This document shows, one piece after another, positions 27,419 through 36,231 of a stretch of DNA of 64,000 nt (within the stretch, counting starts at the first letter, position 1; every line of letters begins with the position of its first letter). Source of the stretch: CAYVQF01 sp964454015. GTDB taxonomy: Bacteria; Myxococcota_A; Bradymonadia; UBA4248. Both the position numbers and the translations under genes were made by a program. The stretch spans positions 99,712 to 163,711 of the forward strand of contig CAYVQF010000008.1 in NCBI GenBank assembly GCA_964454015.1. The letters are read 5' to 3'. The notes under the pieces were generated by a model. That model worked only from the letters and a program-made list of their open reading frames with translations, was not told the DNA's origin and searched no databases.

Positions 27419-27916
27419 GTGCGACGCAACGAGATGGACGTCAGGATGGTGGCGGGGACCCTGCGCCGTTGTCCTCTTTTTGAGCGGCTCGAGAACAACG
27501 ACTTGGGCAAGCTGGCGCAGATTGTCGAGGCCCATGTCTTCGACCCGAGAGATCTCGTCTTCAGGCCTGGAGAAGTGGGAGGCTCCCTCTTCATCTTGGC
27601 CCTGGGACATATTGAGTTCTTCACGCTCATCGATGGGCGGGAGCGTGCCCTCGCCATGCTGGGACCGGTTGCGTCCTTCGGTGAGTTGTCCCTGCTTTTG
27701 CCCGGGCCGCGGATGATTGGCGCTCGCGCCAAGGAAGAGGCAACGGTTTACGAACTGACCCACGGCTTGCTGAAAATGCTCGAGACCTCGGACCCAGAGC
27801 TTGCGCTCAAACTCATCGATGCCTTGCGCAGCACGGCTGCAAAAACATTCGCTCCCATGCGCAGCCTCCTCGAGCAACTCTTCATTGGCGCTGTGCGCGA
27901 GGCGACGCCCACCTGA
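27419..27916 (+). CDS. Cyclic-nucleotide-binding domain protein
   Basis: The 165-residue product is essentially one cNMP-binding (CRP-like) beta-roll: FERLENNDLGKLAQIVEAHV, FRPGEVGGSLFILALGHIEF and FGELSLLLPG (phosphate-binding cassette region). The usual arginine of the cassette (GExxLL...PRxA) is represented by PGPRMIGA. There is no helix-turn-helix, so it is not a transcription factor by itself. GTG 27419 follows GAGGAGG; an in-frame ATG lies at 27434. Confidence 0.75.
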   Translation: MRRNEMDVRMVAGTLRRCPLFERLENNDLGKLAQIVEAHVFDPRDLVFRPGEVGGSLFILALGHIEFFTLIDGRERALAMLGPVASFGELSLLLPGPRMIGARAKEEATVYELTHGLLKMLETSDPELALKLIDALRSTAAKTFAPMRSLLEQLFIGAVREATPT

Positions 27917-28063
27917 GCCCTGGCGCTGACCCTTGCGGGAGGTGAGCACGGGTTGCCCTCTCTGACGCGCGCTCACAATAGCGGTGCCGTTGCAATGGGT
28001 GTAAGTTAATCGACCCTGACGCGATGTCATCAGTGGTTGGTTGTGGAACGAATGGAGGAAGCG

Positions 28064-30463
28064 ATGCGATCCAAACTCAGCGTGATTGGGTTGATGGTCT
28101 TTGTGGCGGGGTGCGCCGGGCCGGCCTCGAGTGTCGAGGACTCATCCGTAACGTTAGGCGACAAAGGGGGCAATCAGGATCCCGTTCCCGTTGAACAGGA
28201 GCACAGGGTGGCTGCCCACGACCGGGACCTAGGTCGTCGAGACGGTGATGGAAAAGCCATCGTTTTCATCGAGGACGCCGGCGTCTTCGAGGAAAACAGG
28301 GAGAGAGTGGCAGGAGAGAGCAGGGACGAGACATTCCGCGCCAAGTCGCCGTCGCGTGCCGTGGGGGCCAGCGATAAGGTGGGCACCAAGCGTGGCGAGG
28401 GTGTGGCAACGGGGCGCGTGGACGCCGACAGTCGCCGCACCAGCCGTGGGGGGACTGGCGCTGCAGTGTCACCGCCAAGTCCGACGTCGACGAAAGATGA
28501 CGCGGAAGCGGTGGCCGTGCCCGAGGATGGCTTGGGGGTCGCTGCGGCTGGGCTTCGCTACGAGTCGTGGCCTGAGCTGCAAGGGGAGTGGGAAAATTTG
28601 GGCCCGGTCTACACTGAACCCGGCCACCTGCCCCACCTAGAGGTCGCTTTCCTGAGCGAGAGCGATCGCCAGCGCCATCAAGAATTGCTCGAGGGCGGGC
28701 GCCTCAGGGTTCCCCTGGAGCATACCCACGTCGACGTCAAGATCTCTGGTCCCGTGGCGCGCGTCGAGGTGCAGCAGCGCTACAAAAACCCATTCGCCAA
28801 TGTGATTGAGGCGGTCTACGTCTTTCCGTTGCCAGAAAACGCCGCCGTGGATGGCATGCGCATGCACATTGGCGATCGTGTCATTCGCGGGGTCATCAAA
28901 GAGAGGGCCGTGGCGCAAGCCATGTACCAAGAGGCCAAGGCGGCTGGCAAAGTGGCGGCCCTTCTCGAGCAAGAGCGGCCCAACATCTTCACCCAGTCGG
29001 TGGCCAATATCGCCCCGCAGACAGAAATCCGCATCGATGTGCAGTACGTGCAGGATCTCAGTTATGACAATGGCGACTACGAGTTCGTCTTTCCCATGGT
29101 CGTCGGGCCGCGCTACGTGCCCTCTTCTGGACCCAGCCGCACCCGGCCGCCGGTCCTCGGCCAGGGCACCCGCAGTGGTCATGACATCTCACTCTCGCTC
29201 GTCGCCGACGCTGGTGTGCCCATTCTGTCGCACCAAGCGCTGACCCACGATATCGAAAGCCAAGTCGATGGGAGTGGCAAAGTCTCCCTGCGCTTGGCAG
29301 AGCATGAGACGCTGCCCAACCGCGACTTCGTGTGGCGCTATCGTGTCGCTGCGCCTGAGACTCAGGCAGCCGTGCTCAGCGAGATGAAAGGCAAGGAGGG
29401 CTTCTTCACGCTCATCATCCAGCCGCCAGACCGCGATGTGAACGCTTTGGTGGGGACCAGGGAGATGGTCTTCGTCATCGATGTCTCCGGGTCCATGCGT
29501 GGTGTGCCCTTGCAGCTCTGCCAGGAAGCGCTGGCCGACGCCCTGCGCCGCCTCCGTCCCGTGGATACCTTCAACATCGTGACCTTTGCCTCGGGGTCGA
29601 CCCGACTCTTTGATGAGGCGATGCCGGCCAACCAGCATTACTTGGCTCAGGCCATGGACTTCGTCGAGAACATGCGCGGTGGCGGGGGTACCAATCTCAT
29701 GGCTGCCGTCATGGAGGCGGTCAACGCTCCTATCGACGCCAACGTCTCGCGGGTCATCGTCTTCATGACCGATGGTTTCATCGGCAACGAAGCGGAGGTG
29801 CTCCAGAGCCTCGCCGATGGTGTGGCCGCCATCGAGAAGCAGCACGCCCGGGCGCGGGTCTTTGCCTTTGGTGTGGGTTCCAGCGTCAACCGCTACCTCA
29901 TCGATGAGCTGGCAAAAATCGGCCAGGGGACCAACTTCTACGCCAACAACAGGGAAGACCCGAGCAAAGCCGTCGACGCCTTCTTCCAGATCGTGGACTA
30001 CCCCATTTGGTCTCAAGTCGAACTCGATTTTGGTGCCCTCGAGGTGGAGCGCGTCTATCCAGCGCGCTTGCCAGACCTCATGGTGACGCGGCCCATCGTG
30101 GTCCACGGCCGCTTCAAGCGCGCCGGCAGCGGGCAAGTGACGCTGCGCGCCCGCGCCCAAGGCCAGACGGTGGAGCTTCCTGTGCAGGTCAGCTTGGCCA
30201 AAGGGCAAGAGCACGGCGGAGTCCTGGGAACCTTGTGGGCGCGTTCGGCGGTGGAGTCACTGGAGCGCGACATGTTCTACGTCTCGAGTTATGAGCAAGA
30301 CAAGCTTCGCAACGAGATCACTCGCCTGGGCATGGATCACGGCATCGTGACGCACTACACCAGCTTCGTCGCTGTGGATCACAGCACCATCATCGAGGGC
30401 GGTGGTGACACCACCCAGGTGGTTCAGCCAATCCACCAGCCCGAAGGCGTGGGCAGAGAATAG
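28064..30463 (+). CDS. VIT and von Willebrand factor A domain lipoprotein
   Basis: The 799-residue product has a lipoprotein signal (MRSKLSVIGLMVFVAGC), a low-complexity linker (about 20-170), a VIT domain (about 200-330; VDVKISGPVARVEVQQRYKN, EAVYVFPLPENAAVDGMRM) and a vWA domain with complete MIDAS start VFVIDVSGSMRG (about 470). VIT/vWA pairs occur in inter-alpha-trypsin inhibitor heavy chains and many bacterial surface proteins that bind protein partners. ATG 28064 has GGAGGA upstream; the frame is open nine codons further. It ends at an imperfect terminator (30466-30500). Confidence 0.85.
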   Translation: MRSKLSVIGLMVFVAGCAGPASSVEDSSVTLGDKGGNQDPVPVEQEHRVAAHDRDLGRRDGDGKAIVFIEDAGVFEENRERVAGESRDETFRAKSPSRAVGASDKVGTKRGEGVATGRVDADSRRTSRGGTGAAVSPPSPTSTKDDAEAVAVPEDGLGVAAAGLRYESWPELQGEWENLGPVYTEPGHLPHLEVAFLSESDRQRHQELLEGGRLRVPLEHTHVDVKISGPVARVEVQQRYKNPFANVIEAVYVFPLPENAAVDGMRMHIGDRVIRGVIKERAVAQAMYQEAKAAGKVAALLEQERPNIFTQSVANIAPQTEIRIDVQYVQDLSYDNGDYEFVFPMVVGPRYVPSSGPSRTRPPVLGQGTRSGHDISLSLVADAGVPILSHQALTHDIESQVDGSGKVSLRLAEHETLPNRDFVWRYRVAAPETQAAVLSEMKGKEGFFTLIIQPPDRDVNALVGTREMVFVIDVSGSMRGVPLQLCQEALADALRRLRPVDTFNIVTFASGSTRLFDEAMPANQHYLAQAMDFVENMRGGGGTNLMAAVMEAVNAPIDANVSRVIVFMTDGFIGNEAEVLQSLADGVAAIEKQHARARVFAFGVGSSVNRYLIDELAKIGQGTNFYANNREDPSKAVDAFFQIVDYPIWSQVELDFGALEVERVYPARLPDLMVTRPIVVHGRFKRAGSGQVTLRARAQGQTVELPVQVSLAKGQEHGGVLGTLWARSAVESLERDMFYVSSYEQDKLRNEITRLGMDHGIVTHYTSFVAVDHSTIIEGGGDTTQVVQPIHQPEGVGRE

Positions 30464-30465
30464 CG

Positions 30466-30500
30466 CCGGGCTGCCTAATATAAGCCTCGGAATTGTTTTT
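30466..30500 (+). terminator. Probable intrinsic terminator after the VIT/vWA gene
   Basis: CCGGGCT (30466-30472) can pair with AGCCTCGG (30483-30490) with a single bulged T, followed by TTGTTTTT. It lies a few bases after the stop codon of the plus-strand gene. Confidence 0.5.
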
Positions 30501-30511
30501 CTGGATCCACG

Positions 30512-30991
30512 TCAGGGGAAGCTTGCGCTCAATTCCCATTGGCCACCTCCAAGAGCGAGGCGCTCCCATGACGTGGCGCCGATCAAGGCGACCGCGTTCC
30601 CTGTCGCTAAGGTGACCGTGCGACCGCTCAACCAGGAGGCCAACCACTCCAGGCCTGGATTGTGTCCGACCACGGCCGCCCCACGGCATTGCTGGGGTGT
30701 CTCCCGGAGAATGGAGACTATCTCTTCCGGCGAGGCACCATATAGGGGGTTGCGTACGCTCGCGTTGATGCCGAAAACGTGGGCCACGTTTTGCCAGGTG
30801 GCGAAGGCGCGCGGTGCAGGGCTGACATAGGCACAGTGGACAGACAAGGCGTGGGCCTGAAAGCGATCCGCCAGGCGCTGCGCCTCAGCGACCCCCGTCG
30901 GGCTCAGGACACGCTCGCGGTCACTCATCCCGCGCATGGTCGGCAGGGCGTGGCCGTGGCGAATGAGGAGCAGTTGAATGGACGGCGTCAC
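30512..30991 (-). CDS. SixA-like phosphohistidine phosphatase
   Basis: The 159-residue product has the histidine phosphatase core: LLIRHGHALP (catalytic RHG), LSPTGVAEAQRLADRF, and VVGHNPGLEWLA with the second histidine. The length is typical of SixA, which removes phosphate from phosphohistidine in phosphorelay proteins. GTG 30991 is preferred, with GGGAG nine nt upstream; TTG 31000 also fits. The upstream DUF2357-like gene ends at 30993, so the coding regions abut. Whether it works with the upstream McrB-like pair is unknown. Confidence 0.75.
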   Translation of the reverse strand: MTPSIQLLLIRHGHALPTMRGMSDRERVLSPTGVAEAQRLADRFQAHALSVHCAYVSPAPRAFATWQNVAHVFGINASVRNPLYGASPEEIVSILRETPQQCRGAAVVGHNPGLEWLASWLSGRTVTLATGNAVALIGATSWERLALGGGQWELSASFP

Positions 30992-30992
30992 G

Positions 30993-31583
30993 TCAGGCAA
31001 CTCCCAAGTCGAGGTAGGCCATGAGCACGATGCGGTAACGCGGATCGTGATTGAGGGAGAGGTCGTCGAGCGGCAGCACCAGTAGCGGAGCGGATTGCGC
31101 CAGGACGGTCGAGGTATCGATGAGGGCGCGCAAGCGCGCCAAGAGTCGGGCCAGCTCGCCTCGCACCTCTGCGCAGCCTCTGCCGTTGAGCCGGGTCACT
31201 TGGCGTTGGAGCTGGCGCAGGTGGTTGATGACGGCGCGGAGAAAGTGGCGGACGAAGCGGTTGGGGGGCGTGTCATAGGAGATCTGGTTCTGCTCGTCAT
31301 AGACCTTGAGAAAGCGCCACTTTTCGCCCCGGGCGACAAAGTCGCGGCGCCGATGGGTGATGGCGATGCCATCGGGTTCGAGGGTGGAGTTGGCCAATAA
31401 CTCGGAAGAGATGGCCGTGGCCTCGCCTGGAGCGACGAGCAAGGTGTGCGGCATCAAGACCTTGTGTGGCGCGTCTTGGATGGCTTCGAGGGCGCGCCAG
31501 AGCCGGCCGCCGTCAGCGTTGAAGACCGCATGGATGCGGGCAACTTCGTCTCTTATCGCTGTGAGAGAGTGGGGACTCGGCAT
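30993..31583 (-). CDS. DUF2357-like protein lacking the nuclease domain
   Basis: The 196-residue product resembles the part of DUF2357 (McrC-related) proteins that precedes their PD-(D/E)XK nuclease: TPPNRFVRHFLRAVINHLRQ and SLNHDPRYRIVLMAYLDL are in the family style. Full-length relatives run to several hundred residues with the nuclease at the C-terminus; this protein ends just after the DPRYR segment, and the following DNA encodes SixA in another frame. It starts 7 bp after the McrB-like gene. It is either a specificity/adaptor subunit or the relic of a lost restriction protein. Family assignment is moderate. Confidence 0.55.
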   Translation of the reverse strand: MPSPHSLTAIRDEVARIHAVFNADGGRLWRALEAIQDAPHKVLMPHTLLVAPGEATAISSELLANSTLEPDGIAITHRRRDFVARGEKWRFLKVYDEQNQISYDTPPNRFVRHFLRAVINHLRQLQRQVTRLNGRGCAEVRGELARLLARLRALIDTSTVLAQSAPLLVLPLDDLSLNHDPRYRIVLMAYLDLGVA

Positions 31584-31590
31584 GGTTGGG

Positions 31591-33012
31591 TCAGAAGAAA
31601 GAGGCGAGTCCGCTGTCGAGGAGCTGGCGGTTCATGCGATAGACTTTGTCAGCGCTGAGGGGGTAGGTGGGGTGAGTACGCTGAGTGTGGGCGAGCAATT
31701 GGGCGAAGGGTTGGCCGGCGGCGATCAGGTCCAGGAGCTCCGTGGCGAGTTGATGGAGCTGGCTCAAGTCCTGAGGACCGACCAGGGCGTAGGCCAGGAG
31801 GGGGGGTAAAACAGTGCCGAGCTTGTCCTCCCCTCCCCGCAGCTTGGGAAGCACCTTGGCCGAGATGAGGAAGTCACCGTGGACGTCCCAGCCGCCAGCG
31901 CTGTTGCTCAAGTAGCGCAAGATTTCGTTGACCACACGGTAGCCGAAGTGAAGGTTGGCCGAGCGCAGGATGGCAGCCATACAGAGCAGATCCTGGCGTA
32001 CCGCGTCGTAGCCTGCCCAGGTGCTGCAGACGGCGTCATAATCGATGTCGTTGAACTCCAGGACGAAGGCGCGGTCCAGGACCTTGGGAGCGAAACTGAA
32101 GGTGGTCTCGTCGACATTGACCGTGCCAATGATCGAGAGGTTGGGCGTGAAGGTCAGCCGTGGCGGGACGATGCGCGCCCAATCTGCGCCATGGCAGACC
32201 TTATCGATAGTGATCTTGTGGCGCGGCAAGACCATGCCCGATGATCCCAGGCCCAGGTAGTGATAGGCCAGGGGCCAGTCGCTGTCCATTCTGCCGATGA
32301 AGAGCTGCTCGTGGCTCGAGGTCTCCGAACCCATATCGATCTGAGGCGCGCTTTGGGTCCACAAGGGGCGCGTAAAGGGGTGCACGGGCGCCAACTCACC
32401 CAATCTGAACTGCTGATCGATGATCTCGCAGGGGCACTCCATGAGACTGAGGAGGTCGGACAGGTAATACTCGACCCGGGCGAGGTTGAGCTCATCGAGG
32501 ATGATGAAGTGGCGGGGCGCGGCGTGGCCGAAAGCGATGAACTCGAGGTAGGCGTGGATAGCGACCCGCAGGGCGTCCGTCGGGTAATAGAGGCCCGTGA
32601 GGGGGTTGTAATAGCCCCAAACCTTGCGGGAGTCAGACCACTCCGGGCGGACGGGGAGAAAGGCGACCCGGTCACGTACCACCTGGGCGATCCCCGCTTC
32701 CTTGATGGCTGCGGCGCTCATGTCATCGCCCAGGGCACGGACGTCGACATAGGTGTTGCCGTCCTCGCCTTCGAGGTCAGGGACGATGCCGTTTTGCACC
32801 AAGGTGCTGCGATAGGTAGGGCCCGTAGCGACGCCACCAAAGGGTCGGCCTTGATAGCGCCCTTCTTCCAAGACTCCGGCGGCGAGGCCAGCGGCCAGAC
32901 GCCGAGCGAGCTGGGTTTTCCCGGAGCCGCTGATGCCCGCTAGGAGAACGAAAGGCTTGGTCGCAAGCGCTGTGATGAGGCTGTTAATGACACCACGGCG
33001 TTCCCGGATCAT
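31591..33012 (-). CDS. McrB-like AAA+ ATPase
   Basis: The 473-residue product has Walker A GISGSGKTQL (26-35), Walker B FIILDELNLARVEYYLSDLL and GTVNVDETTFSFAPKVLDRA, all as in McrB-family motor subunits that pair with DUF2357/nuclease partners in type IV restriction. RPEWSDSRKVWGYYNPLTG is also typical. No DNA-recognition domain was seen at the N-terminus; the motor starts almost at residue 1, so specificity must reside elsewhere. The start has AGAGGAG upstream. The partner gene follows after 7 bp. Confidence 0.8.
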   Translation of the reverse strand: MIRERRGVINSLITALATKPFVLLAGISGSGKTQLARRLAAGLAAGVLEEGRYQGRPFGGVATGPTYRSTLVQNGIVPDLEGEDGNTYVDVRALGDDMSAAAIKEAGIAQVVRDRVAFLPVRPEWSDSRKVWGYYNPLTGLYYPTDALRVAIHAYLEFIAFGHAAPRHFIILDELNLARVEYYLSDLLSLMECPCEIIDQQFRLGELAPVHPFTRPLWTQSAPQIDMGSETSSHEQLFIGRMDSDWPLAYHYLGLGSSGMVLPRHKITIDKVCHGADWARIVPPRLTFTPNLSIIGTVNVDETTFSFAPKVLDRAFVLEFNDIDYDAVCSTWAGYDAVRQDLLCMAAILRSANLHFGYRVVNEILRYLSNSAGGWDVHGDFLISAKVLPKLRGGEDKLGTVLPPLLAYALVGPQDLSQLHQLATELLDLIAAGQPFAQLLAHTQRTHPTYPLSADKVYRMNRQLLDSGLASFF

Positions 33013-33160
33013 GAGCGACTCCTCTCTGCTGGCCTCGATGGTGCACCTTGCACCGCGATCATTGTGTAGCCGTCCATCCTCTCAGGCGTCAATCTCCCAG
33101 CTCCAAGTGCAGCGTGCGCGATGGCTATCTTGGCTGCGAGGGGCGTGATGGCACGGGAAT

Positions 33161-33189
33161 TTGACGAAAGGCCGCGTGTTTGTTATGCA
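33161..33189 (+). promoter_or_regulatory. Putative sigma-70-type promoter of the PNP gene
   Basis: TTGACG (33161-33166) and TATGCA (33184-33189) are 17 bp apart upstream of the PNP start. The -35 is good, the -10 poor. Confidence 0.35.
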
Positions 33190-33251
33190 AGGCCTGGCAA
33201 ATGCGCGACAGCGCGGGCTTGAATATGCATTTTATCGATGAGGAAGAAACA

Positions 33252-34085
33252 GTGACTTTGGATAGCATTTATGACCAATCTCAGCGCGCTGCCGCAGCGG
33301 TGCTGGAGCGGGTTCGTTATCGTCCGACCATGGGCGTGGTGCTGGGCTCTGGTTTGGGAGCTTTCGTGGAGGGTCTGGCTGACAAGACGGTCATCCCCTA
33401 TCAGGAGATTCCGGGCTTTCCCGTCTCTAAGGTGCATGGCCATGCAGGCAATCTCGTCTTCGGTCACATTGGTGGCAAGGAGATGGTGGTCATGCAGGGG
33501 CGGGTACACTTCTACGAGAGCGGCGACATGCACCGCACCACCTTTCCCATCCGGGTTCTGCGCCAATTGGGCTGCACCAAGATGGTGGTGACCAACGCAG
33601 CAGGGGCGGTGAATCGCACTTTTGCGCCAGGGGATCTGATGTTGATCACGGATCACATCAACCTGATGATGGGGGGAGGTCCTCTCATTGGTGAGAACGA
33701 TGACCGTTTTGGGCCGCGCTTCCCTGACATGAGCGAAGCCTATGATCGGGAGTTGTCCGACGTTTTGCGGCAGACGGCCCAGCGCATGGCGTTGACCTTA
33801 CGCGAAGGGGTCTACTGTGCTTTCCACGGGCCTGAGTACGAGACGCCAGCGGAGATCAGGATGGCGGAAGTCCTCGGCGCCGATGCGGTGGGGATGTCCA
33901 CGGTGCCCGAGGTGGTGGTCGCCAATCACATGGGGATCCGCTGCGCGGGGGTCTCCTGCCTCTCGAACATGGCGGCCGGCATCAACGTGGGGCGTCTCTC
34001 CCACGATGATGTGATGGAAGTCAGCGCCACGGTGGCCCGGAACTTCGTCGAGCTCCTGTCCAAGGCTATCGTCGAGATGTTCTAA
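33252..34085 (+). CDS. Purine nucleoside phosphorylase (trimeric type)
   Basis: The 277-residue enzyme phosphorolyses inosine and guanosine in purine salvage. Diagnostic parts are GVVLGSGLGAFVEGL (phosphate loop), KVHGHAGNLVFG, VMQGRVHFYES, VTNAAGAVN, GPEYETPAEIRM and GMSTVPEVVVANH, which includes the base-binding region; SCLSNMAAG follows. The length fits the trimeric PNP I family. GTG 33252 is chosen (GAGGAAG about 7 nt upstream); an ATG at 33225 is possible. rapZ lies 50 bp downstream on the same strand. Confidence 0.92.
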   Translation: MTLDSIYDQSQRAAAAVLERVRYRPTMGVVLGSGLGAFVEGLADKTVIPYQEIPGFPVSKVHGHAGNLVFGHIGGKEMVVMQGRVHFYESGDMHRTTFPIRVLRQLGCTKMVVTNAAGAVNRTFAPGDLMLITDHINLMMGGGPLIGENDDRFGPRFPDMSEAYDRELSDVLRQTAQRMALTLREGVYCAFHGPEYETPAEIRMAEVLGADAVGMSTVPEVVVANHMGIRCAGVSCLSNMAAGINVGRLSHDDVMEVSATVARNFVELLSKAIVEMF

Positions 34086-34135
34086 GCGCTCCTCTGATTG
34101 CCCTTTGCGCTTACCCCTCGAGGAGGGGGCGAAAG

Positions 34136-35041
34136 ATGCCGGGACCTAACAACCCTCGCCCAGGAGGGAGCAACAGGTCGCTCGAACGGGTCGTCATCGT
34201 CAGTGGTATGGGCGGCAGCGGCAAGACCACGGCCTTGCATGCCCTCGAGGACATCGGTTTCTACTGTATCGACAATTTGCCCCTCGTGCTCTTCAAGGCG
34301 CTCCTTGACCGCCTCGAGCCGCACCCGGAGATCAGCCGGGTCGCTCTGGTGGTCGATATCCGGGACCGGCTCTTTCTCGAGGAAGCACCGCAAGCGCTGC
34401 TGGAGATCATCGCTGCCGGTATTCCGACGGAGCTGCTCTTCTTGGATGCCGAAGACGACGTGCTGTTGCGGCGCTACAAAGAGACCCGACGGCGTCACCC
34501 GCTGGAGAGCCATCGCCCCCTGCGCAACGCCATCGAGGAAGAGCGGCGCATGCTCGAAGCGCTCCTCCATTTGGCCAACCTGGTCATCGACACTTCCTCG
34601 ATGAGTCCACACGCGCTGCGGCGTTGTTTGGATGATCGCTTCGAGGGAGGTGGACTCGCCCTGCGAGTCAGCGTCATGAGCTTTGGTTTCAAGTATGGCG
34701 TTCCGGCCGAGGCCGATCTGGTCTTTGACGTTCGATTCTTGGCCAACCCCTTCTTCGTGCCCCACCTGCGCACGCTCTGCGGCCTCGATCCACCGCTGCG
34801 GGACTACGTCTTTGCTGATCCCAAGGCCCAGATCTTCGTCGACAAGGCGCAAGATTTCGTGGGCTTTCTGCTGCCGAATTTCGCGGCAGAGGGCAAGCGC
34901 TACGTGACCATCGCCATCGGCTGCACGGGGGGCCAGCACCGAAGCGTCGCGATCGCCGAAGCTTGTGCCGATGTTTTGGAGCGCGGCGCCTACACGGTGC
35001 GGCGGGTTCACCGCGACATGCGGCCGAGCAACCAGCTCTAA
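34136..35041 (+). CDS. rapZ: RNase adaptor / nucleotide-binding protein RapZ
   Basis: The 301-residue product has Walker A VSGMGGSGKTTAL near residue 23, CIDNLPLVL, and the C-terminal metabolite-sensing domain with SFGFKYGVPAEADLVFDVRF and AIGCTGGQHRSVAIAE. RapZ in Enterobacteria binds glucosamine-6-phosphate and guides RNase E to GlmZ; outside that group its role is less clear. GAGGAGG precedes the ATG. ptsN or hpf, frequent neighbours, are not here. It converges on the RuBisCO-like gene with 4-bp overlap. Confidence 0.92.
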   Translation: MPGPNNPRPGGSNRSLERVVIVSGMGGSGKTTALHALEDIGFYCIDNLPLVLFKALLDRLEPHPEISRVALVVDIRDRLFLEEAPQALLEIIAAGIPTELLFLDAEDDVLLRRYKETRRRHPLESHRPLRNAIEEERRMLEALLHLANLVIDTSSMSPHALRRCLDDRFEGGGLALRVSVMSFGFKYGVPAEADLVFDVRFLANPFFVPHLRTLCGLDPPLRDYVFADPKAQIFVDKAQDFVGFLLPNFAAEGKRYVTIAIGCTGGQHRSVAIAEACADVLERGAYTVRRVHRDMRPSNQL

Positions 35042-36231
35042 GCACAGAGATCCGTGACGCGCGTCATGAAGCGGCGCGTGTTGTCCGCCAGATCTGGGCC
35101 ATGCCGATGGAGATCACCGCCGATGAGCAGCACCGTGTCGTTGCCGTAAAAAGCGAGCAGCTCTGGCACCTTGGCCAGGGTCATCCCCCCGGCAGGTGCT
35201 GGCCATGTACGGTGGCCATGCGAGGGCCTGCGACAGGCGGCGCTGATGGCTGCACATTCGCCAGGGCTAAAGGAGAAGCGCCCGCCGAAGCTCGGGAAGA
35301 TGCTGACATCGGCACCGGCGAGGCGCGGCAAGAGTCCGTAAACCAAGGCATGGGAGAGGCCATGGTGGGGAGCGGCAGAGAAAGCGCCGAGAAAGGCCGG
35401 GTGGCAGAGGAGGGGGAGCTCGAGCCCTGGCGCGTCGCGCAGCATGCGGAGGGCATCGAAACCGCTCAGCCCCGGTGCGACCATGAGCGCGCCAGCGCCG
35501 GCAGTGGCGGCTAGGTGCGCTCGTTCCAGGAGTGTCTCCAGGGGGCCGCTGACATTGGGGCAGTAGATGGTGTGGCTCCCATGCTGGGCGTTGGCCGCAG
35601 CGATCGCTTCTGCGCATCGCGCGACGCGCTCGGCAAAGGGCGAAAAGCGCTGGTCGGCGAGACCATGGTCGTCTTTGACCATATCGAGGCCGCCCGCGGC
35701 GAGGGCGGAGGCCATGGTGGCCAGCTCACGTGGCGCGAGGCCCATGGGCTTGATGGCGGAGCAGAAGAGGGGGCGCTGGGCGACACCTACTTTGTTGCGC
35801 AAACCGCCGACGCCGAAACGCGGGCCTCCAAAGGCTTCTTGGAGGGATCGGGGGAGGCCGAGGTCGAGGAGGCGGATGCCGGGTTTGAGGCTGATGTTGC
35901 CGTAGACGACGTTCAGAAACTGGGTCAACTCGAAACCCGTGACGCTCGGGTTGAAGGCGATGCGCACGCGATGCGTGCCCTCGCCAGTGTCGTCTATGCT
36001 GAGAATGCGGCCCAGGATGTGTTCACGTATGGCTGTGGAGGTGATGAGATCTTCGGGGAACTCCACGGTCTGCTCGACGCAGATGTCCCTGGCGCGGGCG
36101 TGGGCCTGCTCCGGGCTGGTGGTGGCGATGAGATAGGTGGCCACCAGGGCCTGCTCTTCACTGGCAGGGAAGGCCGCGAGGAGCTGCTCGGCGCTGTTTG
36201 CACCGGGCTGAGGTGAGGGTTGCGTGGCCAT
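35038..36231 (-). CDS. RuBisCO-like protein (form IV)
   Basis: The 397-residue product has the RuBisCO large-chain fold: SAIKPMG (K161, catalytic lysine position), GGLDMVKDDHG (K186, D187, D188, the carbamate/metal site) and CHPAFLGAF. The metal-site Glu is His (H189), and the loop-6 lysine motif is replaced by FPSFGGRFSFSPG, so it should not fix CO2 on ribulose bisphosphate. Known form IV proteins act as enolases or isomerases in methionine salvage, or on 3-oxo-isoapionate 4-phosphate in apionate breakdown. ATG 36231 shares one base with the stop of the transketolase C subunit, so it is the third gene of that operon. Confidence 0.85.
   Translation of the reverse strand: MATQPSPQPGANSAEQLLAAFPASEEQALVATYLIATTSPEQAHARARDICVEQTVEFPEDLITSTAIREHILGRILSIDDTGEGTHRVRIAFNPSVTGFELTQFLNVVYGNISLKPGIRLLDLGLPRSLQEAFGGPRFGVGGLRNKVGVAQRPLFCSAIKPMGLAPRELATMASALAAGGLDMVKDDHGLADQRFSPFAERVARCAEAIAAANAQHGSHTIYCPNVSGPLETLLERAHLAATAGAGALMVAPGLSGFDALRMLRDAPGLELPLLCHPAFLGAFSAAPHHGLSHALVYGLLPRLAGADVSIFPSFGGRFSFSPGECAAISAACRRPSHGHRTWPAPAGGMTLAKVPELLAFYGNDTVLLIGGDLHRHGPDLADNTRRFMTRVTDLCA

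Noticed and set aside
35515..36216. Long plus-strand reading frame opposite the RuBisCO-like gene
   Set aside because: It is a mirror of the real coding strand in GC-rich DNA; the minus strand carries clear family motifs and overlapping neighbours.
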